Shown here: piece after piece, positions 17,906 to 26,194 of the stretch
Layout of the letters: each line of letters opens with the position of its first letter
Numbering within the stretch: the first letter of the stretch is position 1
DNA from: Gemmatimonadota bacterium
GTDB lineage: Bacteria > Gemmatimonadota > Gemmatimonadetes > Longimicrobiales > Gaopeijiaceae
Assembly: GCA_041390105.1 (NCBI GenBank)
Contig: JAWKQO010000003.1
Span: 310,001 to 374,000, forward strand
Length of the DNA stretch: 64,000 nucleotides
Direction of reading: 5' to 3'
The notes under the pieces: model-generated
The model's database searches: none
Seen by the model: the letters and a program-made list of their open reading frames with translations, nothing else
Told to the model about the DNA's origin: nothing
Program-made: the position numbers and the translations under genes

Positions 17906-18961
17906 TCATGCCCGCTGTACCCGCTCTGTGATCCAGCCGCCCACCTCCTCCGTGGAGGCGGTACCGCCCAGGTCGGGCGTCCGGATCCCCTCCAGGATGG
18001 AGGCCCGGGCCGCCGCTTCGATGGCGTCCGCCATCTCCAGGCTGCCCAAGTGCTCCGCGAGGAGAGCGGCCGAGCGGATGGCCCCGAGCGGGTTGGCGAT
18101 GCCCTTCCCCGCGATGTCCGGTGCCGACCCGTGCACGGGCTCGAAGAGCCCGATGCGGCCGGGATGGATGTTGGCGGAAGGGGCCAGCCCCAGACCGCCC
18201 GTGAGTTCCGCCGCCAGGTCGCTGAGGATGTCGCCGAACAGGTTGGAGGTCACGATGACCTCGTAGCGGTCCGGGCGACGCACCAGATCCATGGCCACGG
18301 CGTCCACGTACATCATGTCCCGGTCGATGCCGGTAAAGCCTTCTCCCACCTCACGGAACACGCGCCGCCACAGGGCCCCGGCCGAAGGCATGGCGTTGGC
18401 CTTGTCGACCAGCGTCACCCGACCGCGCCCCCGCGCGCGCGCGTGCTCGAATGCTGCACGCACGATCCGTTCCACCCCGTACCGGGTGTGGATGGACTCC
18501 TGGATGGCCACCTCGTTGGGCGTATCCGCTCGGAACCGGCCCCCCAGGTCCACATACAGGTCTTCGGTATTCTCGCGGAAGATTTCCAGTCGGATCGCCC
18601 GCTCCTCGAAGCCCTTGAGAGGGGTGAGCGAGGGGTGGAGCAGGAGGCTGGGTCGGAAGTTCACGTAGAGGTCCAACTTGAAGCGGAGCCCCAGCAGGAT
18701 GTCCCGGGCATGGACGTTGGAGGGCACCCGTGGGTCACCCAGGGCCCCTAGCAGGATGCCATCGGAGGTCTCGGCCAACTCCCGGAACTCCTCATCCCGG
18801 ATGGTTACGCCCTCCCGGAGGTAGCGCTCGGCGCCCAGGTCCCACTCCCGGAACGAGACCTCCAGGCCGAACCGCGCCGCCGCCGCCTTCAGGACCTGGA
18901 CGGCCTCGGCCGTGACATCCACACCGATCCCGTCGCCCGGGATGATCGCCACTCTCTTCAT
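17906..18961 (-). CDS. Isocitrate/isopropylmalate dehydrogenase family enzyme
   Basis: 351 residues from the ATG at 18959-18961, which gives the canonical MKRVAIIPGDGIG. NAD(P)-dependent oxidative decarboxylase of a 2-hydroxyacid. The substrate motif reads RENTEDLY, closer to isocitrate, homoisocitrate or tartrate/malate-type members than to LeuB, which usually has a RELTGG-type motif. The metal-binding Asp residues are in the SNLFGDILSDLAAEL motif, and the nucleotide motif is EPVHGSAPDIAGKGIANP. No leuC, leuD or aconitase gene is nearby, so the substrate is uncertain. It is one base downstream of a lipoprotein gene. Confidence 0.85.
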   Translation of the reverse strand: MKRVAIIPGDGIGVDVTAEAVQVLKAAAARFGLEVSFREWDLGAERYLREGVTIRDEEFRELAETSDGILLGALGDPRVPSNVHARDILLGLRFKLDLYVNFRPSLLLHPSLTPLKGFEERAIRLEIFRENTEDLYVDLGGRFRADTPNEVAIQESIHTRYGVERIVRAAFEHARARGRGRVTLVDKANAMPSAGALWRRVFREVGEGFTGIDRDMMYVDAVAMDLVRRPDRYEVIVTSNLFGDILSDLAAELTGGLGLAPSANIHPGRIGLFEPVHGSAPDIAGKGIANPLGAIRSAALLAEHLGSLEMADAIEAAARASILEGIRTPDLGGTASTEEVGGWITERVQRA

Positions 18962-18962
18962 G

Positions 18963-19370
18963 TCACTCCACGACGATGACGCCCCGCACGGGTGCCCCGT
19001 TTCCCTGGGCGTAGAAGGGGTAGAACCCTCGGGGCGCATCCCGGAACCAGACCTCGAAGGTGGCCCCGCGCTCGAGCAGCGGGGGGCTTTGGGCCTGGCC
19101 GGATTCCATCAGAAACGTCCGCGGACCCTCGGACAGCTCATCCACAAGGAAGCGGATGGTGTGGACGCGGCGATCCACGGTGGTGAACCGGACGCGCTGT
19201 CCGCTCGAGATCACCAGGCGCTCCGGCAAGACGTGCTCTTCGGCCCCCCGGCCGCCCAGCAACACCACGGGATCGCCCTCCTCGGCCCCGCCGCCCCCGG
19301 AGGGCTGGCAGGCGCCGGGCAGAAGCGCCAGCGCCAGGGCCAGGGCGGCCCGCACCCATGCCGGGCGCAT
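18963..19370 (-). CDS. Cupredoxin-like lipoprotein
   Basis: 135 residues from the ATG at 19368-19370 (an ATG 15 codons upstream is also possible). The signal sequence ends in the lipobox LLPGAC, so the protein is lipid-anchored. The mature part resembles a small cupredoxin beta sandwich (LPERLVISSGQRVRFTTVDR, VHTIRF, ERGATFEVWFRDAPRGFYPF, GVIVVE). One copper-ligand-like His is present in VHTIRF, but the usual Cys of type I copper sites is missing, so it may not bind copper. It probably shares a transcript with the dehydrogenase gene that follows after one base. Confidence 0.6.
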   Translation of the reverse strand: MRPAWVRAALALALALLPGACQPSGGGGAEEGDPVVLLGGRGAEEHVLPERLVISSGQRVRFTTVDRRVHTIRFLVDELSEGPRTFLMESGQAQSPPLLERGATFEVWFRDAPRGFYPFYAQGNGAPVRGVIVVE

Positions 19371-19464
19371 GGGGCGCCGAGCCCTCGTGCGCGGCGGGAC
19401 GGATGCGGAAGACACCGACGGATCGCGTGTCGGATCGGGCGCGCGGAGCGCGCGCCCGCAGGCC

Positions 19465-20346
19465 TCAGCCGCCAGCGAGGCCCGTCCGGGACTCCGCGCC
19501 GCAGGTCACGCAGTAGCGCCAGGCGAGCTCCATCTCCTCGCCACAGCCCCCACACGGCTTGACCTTGGTGCTCTGGCCGCAATGCGGACAGTAGTTCACC
19601 ACGGTCCGCTGCGGCAGGGCCTCCGAGCACCACAGGCATTCGCCCGTGGCTGGCGAGGTGGCCGAACCACCCTCGCCGCCGGGCCGCGACTTCGATCCTG
19701 AGGGCGCCGACGATACCGTCCCCACGGCGGCGGCCTCCAGGACTGGTGCATCCTCCATCCGAGGTCCCTCTTCCATCACCGGCGCGATCTCCGCTTCCAG
19801 GAATTCCGAGGCCAGGCCGTTGCCGGCGCTGGGTCGGGGCGCAGGCTCCACAGGCGGCACCGCCTCCGGCATCGGCGTCGGCGCCGCTTCCTGGGCCACC
19901 GGTGCCGGCTCCGCCGGCGGGGCCTCCGCCTGGATCGGCGGAGCGGCCGGAGGCGCGTGCTGGGCCACCGACGGCGCCTCGGGCGCGGCCACGCTCTCCG
20001 GCAGGAGTTCGGCGTTCAGCCGCACCTCGGTCTGCGCGAACTCCCGGAACAGGCCCGTGTTGGGATTCCGGGACTCGAGCTCCCGGCGAATCTCGCCGAG
20101 GGCCGGCTGGGACTCCAGGATCAGCAGGTCCCCCGCCCCGGCCAGCAGCCGCAACAGGGCGTCCTCGTAGTCCCCGTTCATCTGCACCCCGATCGCGTCG
20201 CGATGGCTCCGATAGGGCACGAGCGACTGGTAGATCTCAGCCACCGTGAAGGGACGGCTGAGATAGTCCGGCCGCTTGCGGGCGATCTCCTCGATCAGGA
20301 CGCGGTGGAAGCGCTCCACCGGCGGAGTGATGCTGGGTACGGTCAT
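19465..20346 (-). CDS. Double zinc-ribbon protein with Pro/Ala linker
   Basis: 293 residues. The N-terminal 110 residues are a predicted alpha/beta domain (PPVERFHRVLIEEIARKRPD, TVAEIYQSLVPYR). Residues about 120-225 are a low-complexity Pro/Ala/Glu linker. The C-terminus carries four CxxC pairs (CLWC, CPHC, CGGC, CVTC), i.e. two zinc ribbons of the DUF7577/zf-ribbon kind. There is no signal peptide. The layout suggests an adaptor that bridges partners through the ribbons; function is unknown. It lies between a TPR protein and a lipoprotein gene on the same strand. Confidence 0.65.
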   Translation of the reverse strand: MTVPSITPPVERFHRVLIEEIARKRPDYLSRPFTVAEIYQSLVPYRSHRDAIGVQMNGDYEDALLRLLAGAGDLLILESQPALGEIRRELESRNPNTGLFREFAQTEVRLNAELLPESVAAPEAPSVAQHAPPAAPPIQAEAPPAEPAPVAQEAAPTPMPEAVPPVEPAPRPSAGNGLASEFLEAEIAPVMEEGPRMEDAPVLEAAAVGTVSSAPSGSKSRPGGEGGSATSPATGECLWCSEALPQRTVVNYCPHCGQSTKVKPCGGCGEEMELAWRYCVTCGAESRTGLAGG

Positions 20347-20439
20347 GGTCGTGTGAGGGTGCGGGGGATGGGACGCACAACTTGGGCAGACGCCGGCGGA
20401 AGCGCCACGCCCCCGGTCGACGGCCGCCTAGGTGACCTG

Positions 20440-21537
20440 CTAGGGCTCCTCGAGCCGGACGATGCCAGCTTCGATGGCAGCGCGCAGGAAATTCCCCGGG
20501 TCGTTGAAGGGGATGTCCACACCGAGCTGCTCGTGCCAGCGCTCGGCCAGTCGGCGCATGTATTGGGTGACGGTCTCATGGCTGAACCCGGCATGATCGC
20601 GCATCTGAGTCACGATTTCCCGCCAGGTCCCACGCAAGATCTGTCCCCCCGGGGATCGCACCTGGTGAACCACACCGTCCCGGCCCTGCCGCTCGGAAGC
20701 GAAGAGCTCCAGCTGTCGGGGGTCGGGAGGGGTCTCCGTGCGGCTGGCCTCGGATTCGATCTCGGCCAACAGCTGGTCGATGGGATCGCTGTAGGACTCG
20801 AGCTCCTCGAGCCTCCGCTCCCAGGCGGCCAAGCGGACATCTCCGGGCTCCAGGTGCCAGAGAGCCCGTTTCAGCTCGACCAACCGCCACACCGCGAGCG
20901 AGTCCCAGTGTTCCGGGGGTGGTACGCGTTCGAACTCACGGAGGGCTCCCTCCCAGTCTCCCCGGTCGTACAGGAGATGACCGAGATAGATGCGCGCCTC
21001 GTGGGCATCCGGATCGAGGCGGAGCGCGCGGCGGATCTGACGGCCCGCACCGACCTCGTCTCCAAGGCGGTGGAGCGCGTACCCGAGGGAAGCGGCGGCC
21101 TCAGCGTTCTGAGGACGGGCCGCGCAGGCCCGTGCGAAGAAGTCGCGGGACTCGGGATAGAGGCCCTCGCGGTAGAGCGCCCGGCCCATCGTCAGGAGCA
21201 GGTCGATGTCCTGCCCCATGCCGACCGAGTCGACGGAGCGGAAGTAGCGCAGCGCCGTCTCACGCTGGCCAAAGCGAAGCAGGGTCTCCCCCATTCCCAC
21301 CAGCGCATCCTCGTGCGTGGGGTCCAGGACCAGGGCACGCTCGAAGGCACGCCTGGCCCAGGCGAACTCTTCACGGGCGAGGCGGGCGTAGCCGAGCCCC
21401 ACGTAGAGGTCGACCGCACCCGGATAGATCGAGAGCCCTTCTTTGAGGAGCTCGAGCGCGCCCTCGTAGTCGCCCTCGTTGTAGAGGCGGTGGGCTCGCT
21501 CGTCGTAGTCTTCGGAACTCAAGAACTCGTCGGACAT
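20440..21537 (-). CDS. Tetratricopeptide-repeat protein
   Basis: 365 residues. Residues about 8-215 are five to six TPRs (for example YNEGDYEGALELLKEGLSIY, ARRAFERALVLDPTHEDALV, ARACAARPQNAEAAASLGYA). A C-terminal region (about 230-365) has charged helices and a segment rich in conserved-looking aromatic residues (TWREIVTQMRDHAGFSHETV, RWHEQLGVDIPFNDPG) that I do not recognise. There is no signal peptide, so it is likely a cytoplasmic scaffold. An AT-rich patch near 21612 in the upstream gap may hold its promoter. The zinc-ribbon gene follows 93 bases downstream. Confidence 0.75.
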   Translation of the reverse strand: MSDEFLSSEDYDERAHRLYNEGDYEGALELLKEGLSIYPGAVDLYVGLGYARLAREEFAWARRAFERALVLDPTHEDALVGMGETLLRFGQRETALRYFRSVDSVGMGQDIDLLLTMGRALYREGLYPESRDFFARACAARPQNAEAAASLGYALHRLGDEVGAGRQIRRALRLDPDAHEARIYLGHLLYDRGDWEGALREFERVPPPEHWDSLAVWRLVELKRALWHLEPGDVRLAAWERRLEELESYSDPIDQLLAEIESEASRTETPPDPRQLELFASERQGRDGVVHQVRSPGGQILRGTWREIVTQMRDHAGFSHETVTQYMRRLAERWHEQLGVDIPFNDPGNFLRAAIEAGIVRLEEP

Positions 21538-21686
21538 CTACGCGCGACTTCCGGACACCGGTCCGGGGCTGACGCCAGCTCGCGGCCCACGACGGGACCG
21601 GGGTGGGCGCAATTTAATGACCGCCTACCGCGGCGACCAGCGCGAAACGCGCCGCCCGATTGCCCACGCACCTCCGCCTCGGGACA

Positions 21687-23315
21687 CTATCGCGAATCGG
21701 CGAACCCGACCCCACAGCGGCACACCCAGCGCGGCCCCGAGAGGAGCAGCGGGCGAGTCGGTCCGCAGCGCGGGCAGAAGGGATCCTCTCCGACATCCAT
21801 CTGGCGTGACACCTCGCTCGCCTCGGGGTCGGTCGCCGCAGGCACGATCAGCTCGAAGCGCAGCGACGAGGTGGTGCATTCGAGGATGACCGCGGCCGAT
21901 CCGTCATCCAGGCCCCGCGAACCGATCATGTCCAGGTTCCCCCCCATCGGAGAGCGCAGCCGCAGTCCGCGGTAGTACTCGTCGAGGATGGTGGGGTTGG
22001 ACTCGAGCGGAATCGCCCCGGTCTGCGACGCCTGTCCCGCTGCCGTACGCACGTGCTTGGGTACGGGCGGCGCCTTGGCCGGTTTGGGCGCGAGGCGAGG
22101 CTTCTTGCGCTTGCGGACGGGCGCCGCTTCCTCGGTGCCGTCGAGGAGGGAGGCCGCACGCTTGCGCGCCGCGGCAGCCGCGCTCCGCGAACGTTTCTTG
22201 GATCGGGGCGCTGCCGCAGTCGGCTCGGCTTCGGCCGGAGCGGCAGGCGCTGCGGCAGCCTCAGCGGCCGCTCGCTCCTCTGCGGCCTTCTGCTCGGCGG
22301 CAGCCTTCTTCTCGGCCGCTTTCTGTTCGGCAGCAGCCTTGCGCTCCGCAGCCTTCTGCTCGGCAGCAGCCTTCTTTTCCGCTGCTTTCTGCTCGGCAGC
22401 GGCCTTCTTCTCGGCGTCTTTCTTCTCCGCGGCAGCCTTCTTCTCGGCAGCGCGTTGCTCGGCAGCCGCTTTCCTTTCGGCGGCCTTCTTGGCGGCGGCG
22501 GCTTTCTTCTCCGCCGCGCGCTGCGCGGCCTCCGCCTTCTTGGCCTTTTCGCGTGCAGCCTTCTCGGCGGCCGCCTTCTTGGCCGCCGCTTTCTTGGCCG
22601 CTGCCTGTTGGGCCGCTGCCTTCTTGGCCGCCGCCTGCTTGGCGGCCGCCTTCTGCGCTGCGGCTTTCTTGGCTGCGGCTTGCTTCGCAGCCGCCTTCTT
22701 GGCCGCGGTTTGCTTCGCAGCGGCCTTCTTGGCTGCGGCTTTCTGGGCGGCTGTGGTCGCGGCCTTCTTGGGCGCGGCCTTCTTCACCGCCTTGGCGATC
22801 TTCTTCTTGGCCGCAGCGGCTTTGGCTCGCGCGGGTCGCTTGGCCGGCGCCTTGGCGACGGCCTTGCGGGTTGTCTTGGTGGCGGTCTTCTTCCGCACCT
22901 TCTGTTTGGGTGCCGCCCGGCGGGACGGCTTCTTGGAGGCCGGAGCCTTCTTCACGGTGACCTTCTTCTTGACAACGGTTTTCTTGCGGGTCGACTTCTT
23001 CTTGGCGCTGGCCTTCTTCCGCGCGCCCGCTTTGCGGGTCACCGTGCTCTTCGTGCTGGTCCGCGACCCGGTCGCAGTGCTCGTCCTTCCGGATCGGGTC
23101 TTCTTCGCGGAGGCGCGCTTCTTGGCGCTTGCCCCCTTCTTGGTGGTCGCCCGCTTGGCAGCGGCTCGCTTCTTGGGAGTCCCGCGCTTCGAGGCGGTTC
23201 CACGGCCACTGGTCGACCGACGCGACCCAGCCTTGGAGGCCCCACGCGACTTTTCCCCCTTACTGGCCCCGCCCTTCGTCCCCGGGCTCCGGGTCGTCTT
23301 CCGCTTCGTTGCCAA
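21687..23315 (-). CDS. Histone-H1-like Lys/Ala-rich protein with C-terminal zinc-ribbon-like domain
   Basis: 542 residues. The first 150 or so are Lys/Arg/Ser/Thr rich, like eukaryotic H1 tails or bacterial AlgP/BpH1 proteins. Residues about 170-380 are long runs of KKAAAKQ- and EKKAAAEQKAA-type repeats, likely a single long charged helix. After a Pro-containing linker, the last 140 residues are an ordinary globular sequence ending in CPRCG and VCRCG (Cys 514, 517, 532, 534), a likely zinc ribbon. Codons within the repeats vary, so the repeat is maintained at protein level. The likely role is nucleoid binding or compaction. A terminator-like hairpin precedes it. Confidence 0.7.
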   Translation of the reverse strand: MATKRKTTRSPGTKGGASKGEKSRGASKAGSRRSTSGRGTASKRGTPKKRAAAKRATTKKGASAKKRASAKKTRSGRTSTATGSRTSTKSTVTRKAGARKKASAKKKSTRKKTVVKKKVTVKKAPASKKPSRRAAPKQKVRKKTATKTTRKAVAKAPAKRPARAKAAAAKKKIAKAVKKAAPKKAATTAAQKAAAKKAAAKQTAAKKAAAKQAAAKKAAAQKAAAKQAAAKKAAAQQAAAKKAAAKKAAAEKAAREKAKKAEAAQRAAEKKAAAAKKAAERKAAAEQRAAEKKAAAEKKDAEKKAAAEQKAAEKKAAAEQKAAERKAAAEQKAAEKKAAAEQKAAEERAAAEAAAAPAAPAEAEPTAAAPRSKKRSRSAAAAARKRAASLLDGTEEAAPVRKRKKPRLAPKPAKAPPVPKHVRTAAGQASQTGAIPLESNPTILDEYYRGLRLRSPMGGNLDMIGSRGLDDGSAAVILECTTSSLRFELIVPAATDPEASEVSRQMDVGEDPFCPRCGPTRPLLLSGPRWVCRCGVGFADSR

Positions 23316-23419
23316 GCCGCCCCCCCTTTTTCAGAGCCGCGTCCACAGAGGCCCGAGGCTCCTCGGGCCGGGGGTCGCGCCTCCCCAATCGGTGCCGGAC
23401 CTCGACCCTCCCAGGCAGG

Positions 23420-23447
23420 AAAAAAGGCCCTGGGGACCCCGACGGCC
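23420..23447 (-). terminator. Possible second terminator or attenuator before the H1-like gene
   Basis: On the minus strand GGCC, GTC, GGGG, T, CCCC, A/G, GGCC form an imperfect stem that is followed by TTTTTT (23425 down to 23420). It lies about 105 bases upstream of the H1-like start, so it may attenuate that gene. Confidence 0.4.
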
Positions 23448-23575
23448 CGACCGGCGGGGCCGAACTTATGCGCCGCCCTGGACCTTGGCCAGCCACCGAC
23501 CCCGGGGTCCCGCCCGCGGGGCGGGGGCTCCCTCCGACCCACCCCACCCTCGGCCTCAGGTCGGAGTGAGTCCCC

Positions 23576-23613
23576 AAAAACCGAGGGGCCGCACCCCGAT
23601 CGGGTACGGCCCC
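23576..23613 (-). terminator. Terminator of the small gene at 23645
   Basis: On the minus strand GGGGCCG and CGGCCCC flank an inner GGGT/ACCC pairing around CGATC, with T5 shortly after the stem (23580 down to 23576). It starts 31 bases after the stop codon. Confidence 0.7.
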
Positions 23614-23644
23614 ACCGTAGCTCCTGGCGCGGGTGCGCCCCGGA

Positions 23645-23914
23645 TCAGTTGCTCGATCCGACCGAGCTCGGCTCCGGCGCGGACTCGCTCTTCACGGGGG
23701 CTCCGTTCACCAGGACCGGCTTGCAGAATCGCAGGCCCACCGTGTAGAGATCCCGGAGATCGGTATCCGAAAGGTCCGGATAGCGCTCACCGAGGTAGTC
23801 GACGGTTTCGTTCATCCACTGACGCTGATCTTCTTCAGCAGCGCTCAGGACGCCACAGCGGTTGATATGACTGAACAGCTCGTTGCGAGCTCTTTCAATG
23901 GTAGTTTCTGCCAC
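23645..23914 (-). CDS. Small helical protein of unknown function
   Basis: 89 residues, acidic and mostly helical (TTIERARNELFSHINRCGVL, EEDQRQWMNETVDYLGERYP, LSDTDLRDLYTVGLRFCKP), with a flexible Ser/Pro tail. The start ATG at 23914 has GGAGGAG upstream. There is no signal peptide or known motif. It has its own terminator and shares an AT-rich divergent promoter region (23940-23998) with the hydantoinase B gene, so it is likely a real single-gene unit. Confidence 0.6.
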   Translation of the reverse strand: MAETTIERARNELFSHINRCGVLSAAEEDQRQWMNETVDYLGERYPDLSDTDLRDLYTVGLRFCKPVLVNGAPVKSESAPEPSSVGSSN

Positions 23915-23998
23915 ACGCTCCTCCAGCAGGGACCCCGACGCCCGATCGGGTCAAATTAAGCAGTACAGTCTGAAAACCTAGCTAAAAGACGCCCCTCC

Positions 23999-25708
23999 AT
24001 GCAAACCACCGACTCTCCAGGTTCCCCCAGCCCCGAGCCCGGGGCCTCCACAGGCGCCACCCCCGGGGGGCCCATCGACCCGGTGACGCTGGAGATCTTC
24101 CGCCATCTGTTCGCGGCGCTGGCCGAGGAGATGGGCGCGGCCCTGCGCCGGGCCTCGTTCTCCCCGAACATCAAGGAGCGCAGGGACTACTCCTGCGCTC
24201 TCTTCGATGCGGCCGGCCGGCCCGTGGCCCTGGGAGACCATATGCCGGTTCACCTGGGGGCCATGCCCATGAGCGTCGAGGCGGCCCTCGCCGAACTGGG
24301 CGCCCTGGCCCCGGGGGACGTGGCCATGGTCAACGACCCCTTCCGTGGGGGCACGCACCTCCCGGACATCACGCTGATCCAAGGGGTATTCCAGCCCGCG
24401 ACCGCCCTGGGCCCGCCGGAAGCCGAGCCAGCCGCCTGTCCCGTCCCCGCTGGCTCGCTGCTGGGCTACGTCGCCTCCCGCGCCCACCACTCGGACGTCG
24501 GGGGCATGTCCCCCGGCTCGATGCCGCTGGCCCGGGAGATCGTCCAGGAAGGGCTCCGCATCCCCCCGGTCCGCCTCTACGTGCGCGGGGCGCGCAACGA
24601 GGACCTGTGGCGCACGGTGTTGGCCAATGTCCGCACGCCCGAGGAGCGCGGCGGCGACCTCGACGCCCAACTGGCGGCCCTCCATGCCGGGAGCACCCGT
24701 CTGCTGGAGATCGCCGCCGGGCGGGGGAAAGCGGCCACCGTGGCGGCGATGGACGCACTCATCGCCTACGCCGACCGCCTGGTGCGGACGGGGCTGGCCC
24801 GGATCCCGTCCGGCACCTACGAGGCCGAGGACGCCATCGAGGACGACGGCTTCGGCAACGGCCCGCTACCCATCCAGGTTCGGCTCTCGGTTCACGGAGA
24901 GCACGCTGTGGTCGACTTCTCGGGCTCGGCGCCGCAGGCCCCGGGAGGCGTCAACGCGGTGGCCGCCATCACCTCGTCGGCCACGCGCTACGTGGTGCGT
25001 TGCGTGGTGGAGGCTCTGCTGGGCGAGACCCTCCCGGCGGGCGGCGGCTCCATGCGAGATGTGCGGCTCGTGTTGCCGGAGCGCTCCATCGTCAACGCCG
25101 GTCCTCCAGCTTCGGTGGCCGCCGGCAACGTGGAGACCAGCCAGCGCATCACGGATGTGCTGCTGCGCGCCTTCACGCGGGCCCTTCCCGAGCTCATGCC
25201 CGCACTTTCGCAAGGCACCATGAACAACCTCACGGTGGGTGGTGTCGATCCGCGCACGGCGCGGGCCTTCGCCTATTACGAAACCGTCGGCGGGGGAATG
25301 GGCGCTGGACCCACGGGCCCCGGACTCTCGGGCGTGCACGTGCACATGTCCAACTCACTGAACACTCCGATCGAGGCGCTGGAACATGCCTACCCCTTCC
25401 GCGTGCGCGAGTATGCGCTGAGGCAGGGTAGTGGCGGCGCCGGCCGCCACGTGGGTGGGGACGGGCTGGTGCGCGAGCTGGAACTGCTCACCGAAGCGCA
25501 GGTGACGCTCCTGTGCGAACGACGTGTGACCGGCCCGGCCGGAGCGCACGGCGGCACATCCGGTGCTCCCGGCAAGAACGTCCTTCGCACAGCCGACGGG
25601 GATCGGGAGCTTCCGGGCAAGGTTACGTTGTGGGTCGATCCGGGCGACCGCATCCGCATCGAGTCGCCGGGCGGCGGCGGCTGGGGTGCCTCGCCCACGA
25701 ACGACTGA
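23999..25708 (+). CDS. Hydantoinase B/oxoprolinase family protein
   Basis: 569 residues matching HyuB, the B subunit of ATP-dependent N-methylhydantoinase/5-oxoprolinase and of acetone-carboxylase-type enzymes. The family start is clear (IDPVTLEIFRHLFAALAEEM; SFSPNIKERRDYSCALFD), followed by MVNDPFRGGTHLPDIT, SRAHHSDVGGMSPGSMP and the C-terminal RQGSGGAGRHVGGDGLVRE. HyuB normally works with HyuA, and in two-gene organisms hyuA sits immediately upstream; here the upstream neighbour is an unrelated divergent gene, so the partner must be elsewhere. A 25-residue Ser/Pro/Gly-rich leader precedes the conserved domain, and a later start is possible. Confidence 0.88.
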   Translation: MQTTDSPGSPSPEPGASTGATPGGPIDPVTLEIFRHLFAALAEEMGAALRRASFSPNIKERRDYSCALFDAAGRPVALGDHMPVHLGAMPMSVEAALAELGALAPGDVAMVNDPFRGGTHLPDITLIQGVFQPATALGPPEAEPAACPVPAGSLLGYVASRAHHSDVGGMSPGSMPLAREIVQEGLRIPPVRLYVRGARNEDLWRTVLANVRTPEERGGDLDAQLAALHAGSTRLLEIAAGRGKAATVAAMDALIAYADRLVRTGLARIPSGTYEAEDAIEDDGFGNGPLPIQVRLSVHGEHAVVDFSGSAPQAPGGVNAVAAITSSATRYVVRCVVEALLGETLPAGGGSMRDVRLVLPERSIVNAGPPASVAAGNVETSQRITDVLLRAFTRALPELMPALSQGTMNNLTVGGVDPRTARAFAYYETVGGGMGAGPTGPGLSGVHVHMSNSLNTPIEALEHAYPFRVREYALRQGSGGAGRHVGGDGLVRELELLTEAQVTLLCERRVTGPAGAHGGTSGAPGKNVLRTADGDRELPGKVTLWVDPGDRIRIESPGGGGWGASPTND

Positions 25709-25730
25709 TCCCCGCTTCCTGGCGGGGATC
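25707..25730 (+). terminator. Hairpin overlapping the hydantoinase B stop codon
   Basis: GATCCCCGC (25707-25715) and GCGGGGATC (25722-25730) form a perfect 9-bp stem with loop TTCCTG that begins inside the TGA. No T-run follows. It may stabilise the mRNA end or lower read-through. Confidence 0.4.
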
Positions 25731-25789
25731 GCAGGGCGCCCCGATGCGCGTAGAGTGCGCGCCTCCAGACAGGAAGAGCGGACCCGACC

Positions 25790-26194
25790 ATGCAACTGCA
25801 ACTCGCGCTCGTGTGCGATGACGCGCGCACGGACGAGCAGGGACGTCTGGACGTGCAGGGTGTCTTCAACGACCTGTACGCTCCCGGCTTTCCAGCGCAA
25901 CACACCATGACCCTGGTCGTGGCCATCGAGTGGGAGCGGAGCGACCAGGGTCGCTTCACGTTCCGCGTGGACATGGAGGACCCGGACGGCCAGCCCGCCC
26001 TGACCGTCGAAGGTCACACAGACGTGGACGCCCGTACGGCGGACGGCCCACCGGCCCGCACCCGTCTGGTCATGCCGCTGGAGAACGTGGTGTTCCCCAA
26101 GCCGGGCGCCTACCGCTTCCGCATCCGCGTGAAGGGGCGGACCTATGACGGGCCCTCCCTGCACCTCATGGAGTCCGCACCGGTCGCTCCGTGA
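25790..26194 (+). CDS. DUF6941-family protein
   Basis: 134 residues, an all-beta protein with the family's typical opening (QLQLALVCDDARTDEQGRLD, then VFNDLYAPGFPAQHTMTLVV) and a second half with strands such as GAYRFRIRVKGRTYDG. Function is unknown; homologues are short cytoplasmic proteins found next to many different genes. Its stop overlaps the GTG of the GT9 gene (GTGA), so the two are translationally coupled, although a functional link is not obvious. Confidence 0.7.
   Translation: MQLQLALVCDDARTDEQGRLDVQGVFNDLYAPGFPAQHTMTLVVAIEWERSDQGRFTFRVDMEDPDGQPALTVEGHTDVDARTADGPPARTRLVMPLENVVFPKPGAYRFRIRVKGRTYDGPSLHLMESAPVAP

Larger units (their letters stand above)
23316..23644. other. 329-base gap with two minus-strand hairpins
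   Basis: It contains a GGCC/GGGG hairpin with six T residues (23420-23447) and the terminator of the small gene at 23645 (23576-23613). The rest is very GC-rich, and I see no reading frame worth calling. Confidence 0.6.

Noticed and set aside
17312..18751. Long plus-strand frame opposite the dehydrogenase and GspE-like genes
   Set aside because: The product shows no family motif and spans two well-supported antisense genes; long antisense frames are expected at this G+C content.
21687..23315. DNA tandem repeat or CRISPR-like array in the Lys/Ala region
   Set aside because: The repeating unit is at the protein level; synonymous codons differ from unit to unit and there are no constant-length spacers.
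22053..23747. Very long open frames on the plus strand opposite the Lys/Ala-rich gene
   Set aside because: They are mirror frames of the repetitive Lys/Ala codons; their products are Leu/Gly/Phe-rich low complexity without start signals, while the minus-strand frame has a start, an H1-like composition and a C-terminal globular domain.
23590..23960. The palindrome CCCGATCGGG seen twice, near 23597 and 23942, as paired operators
   Set aside because: The first copy is the loop region of a terminator stem, and such GATC palindromes are common by chance in GC-rich DNA, so no operator is claimed.
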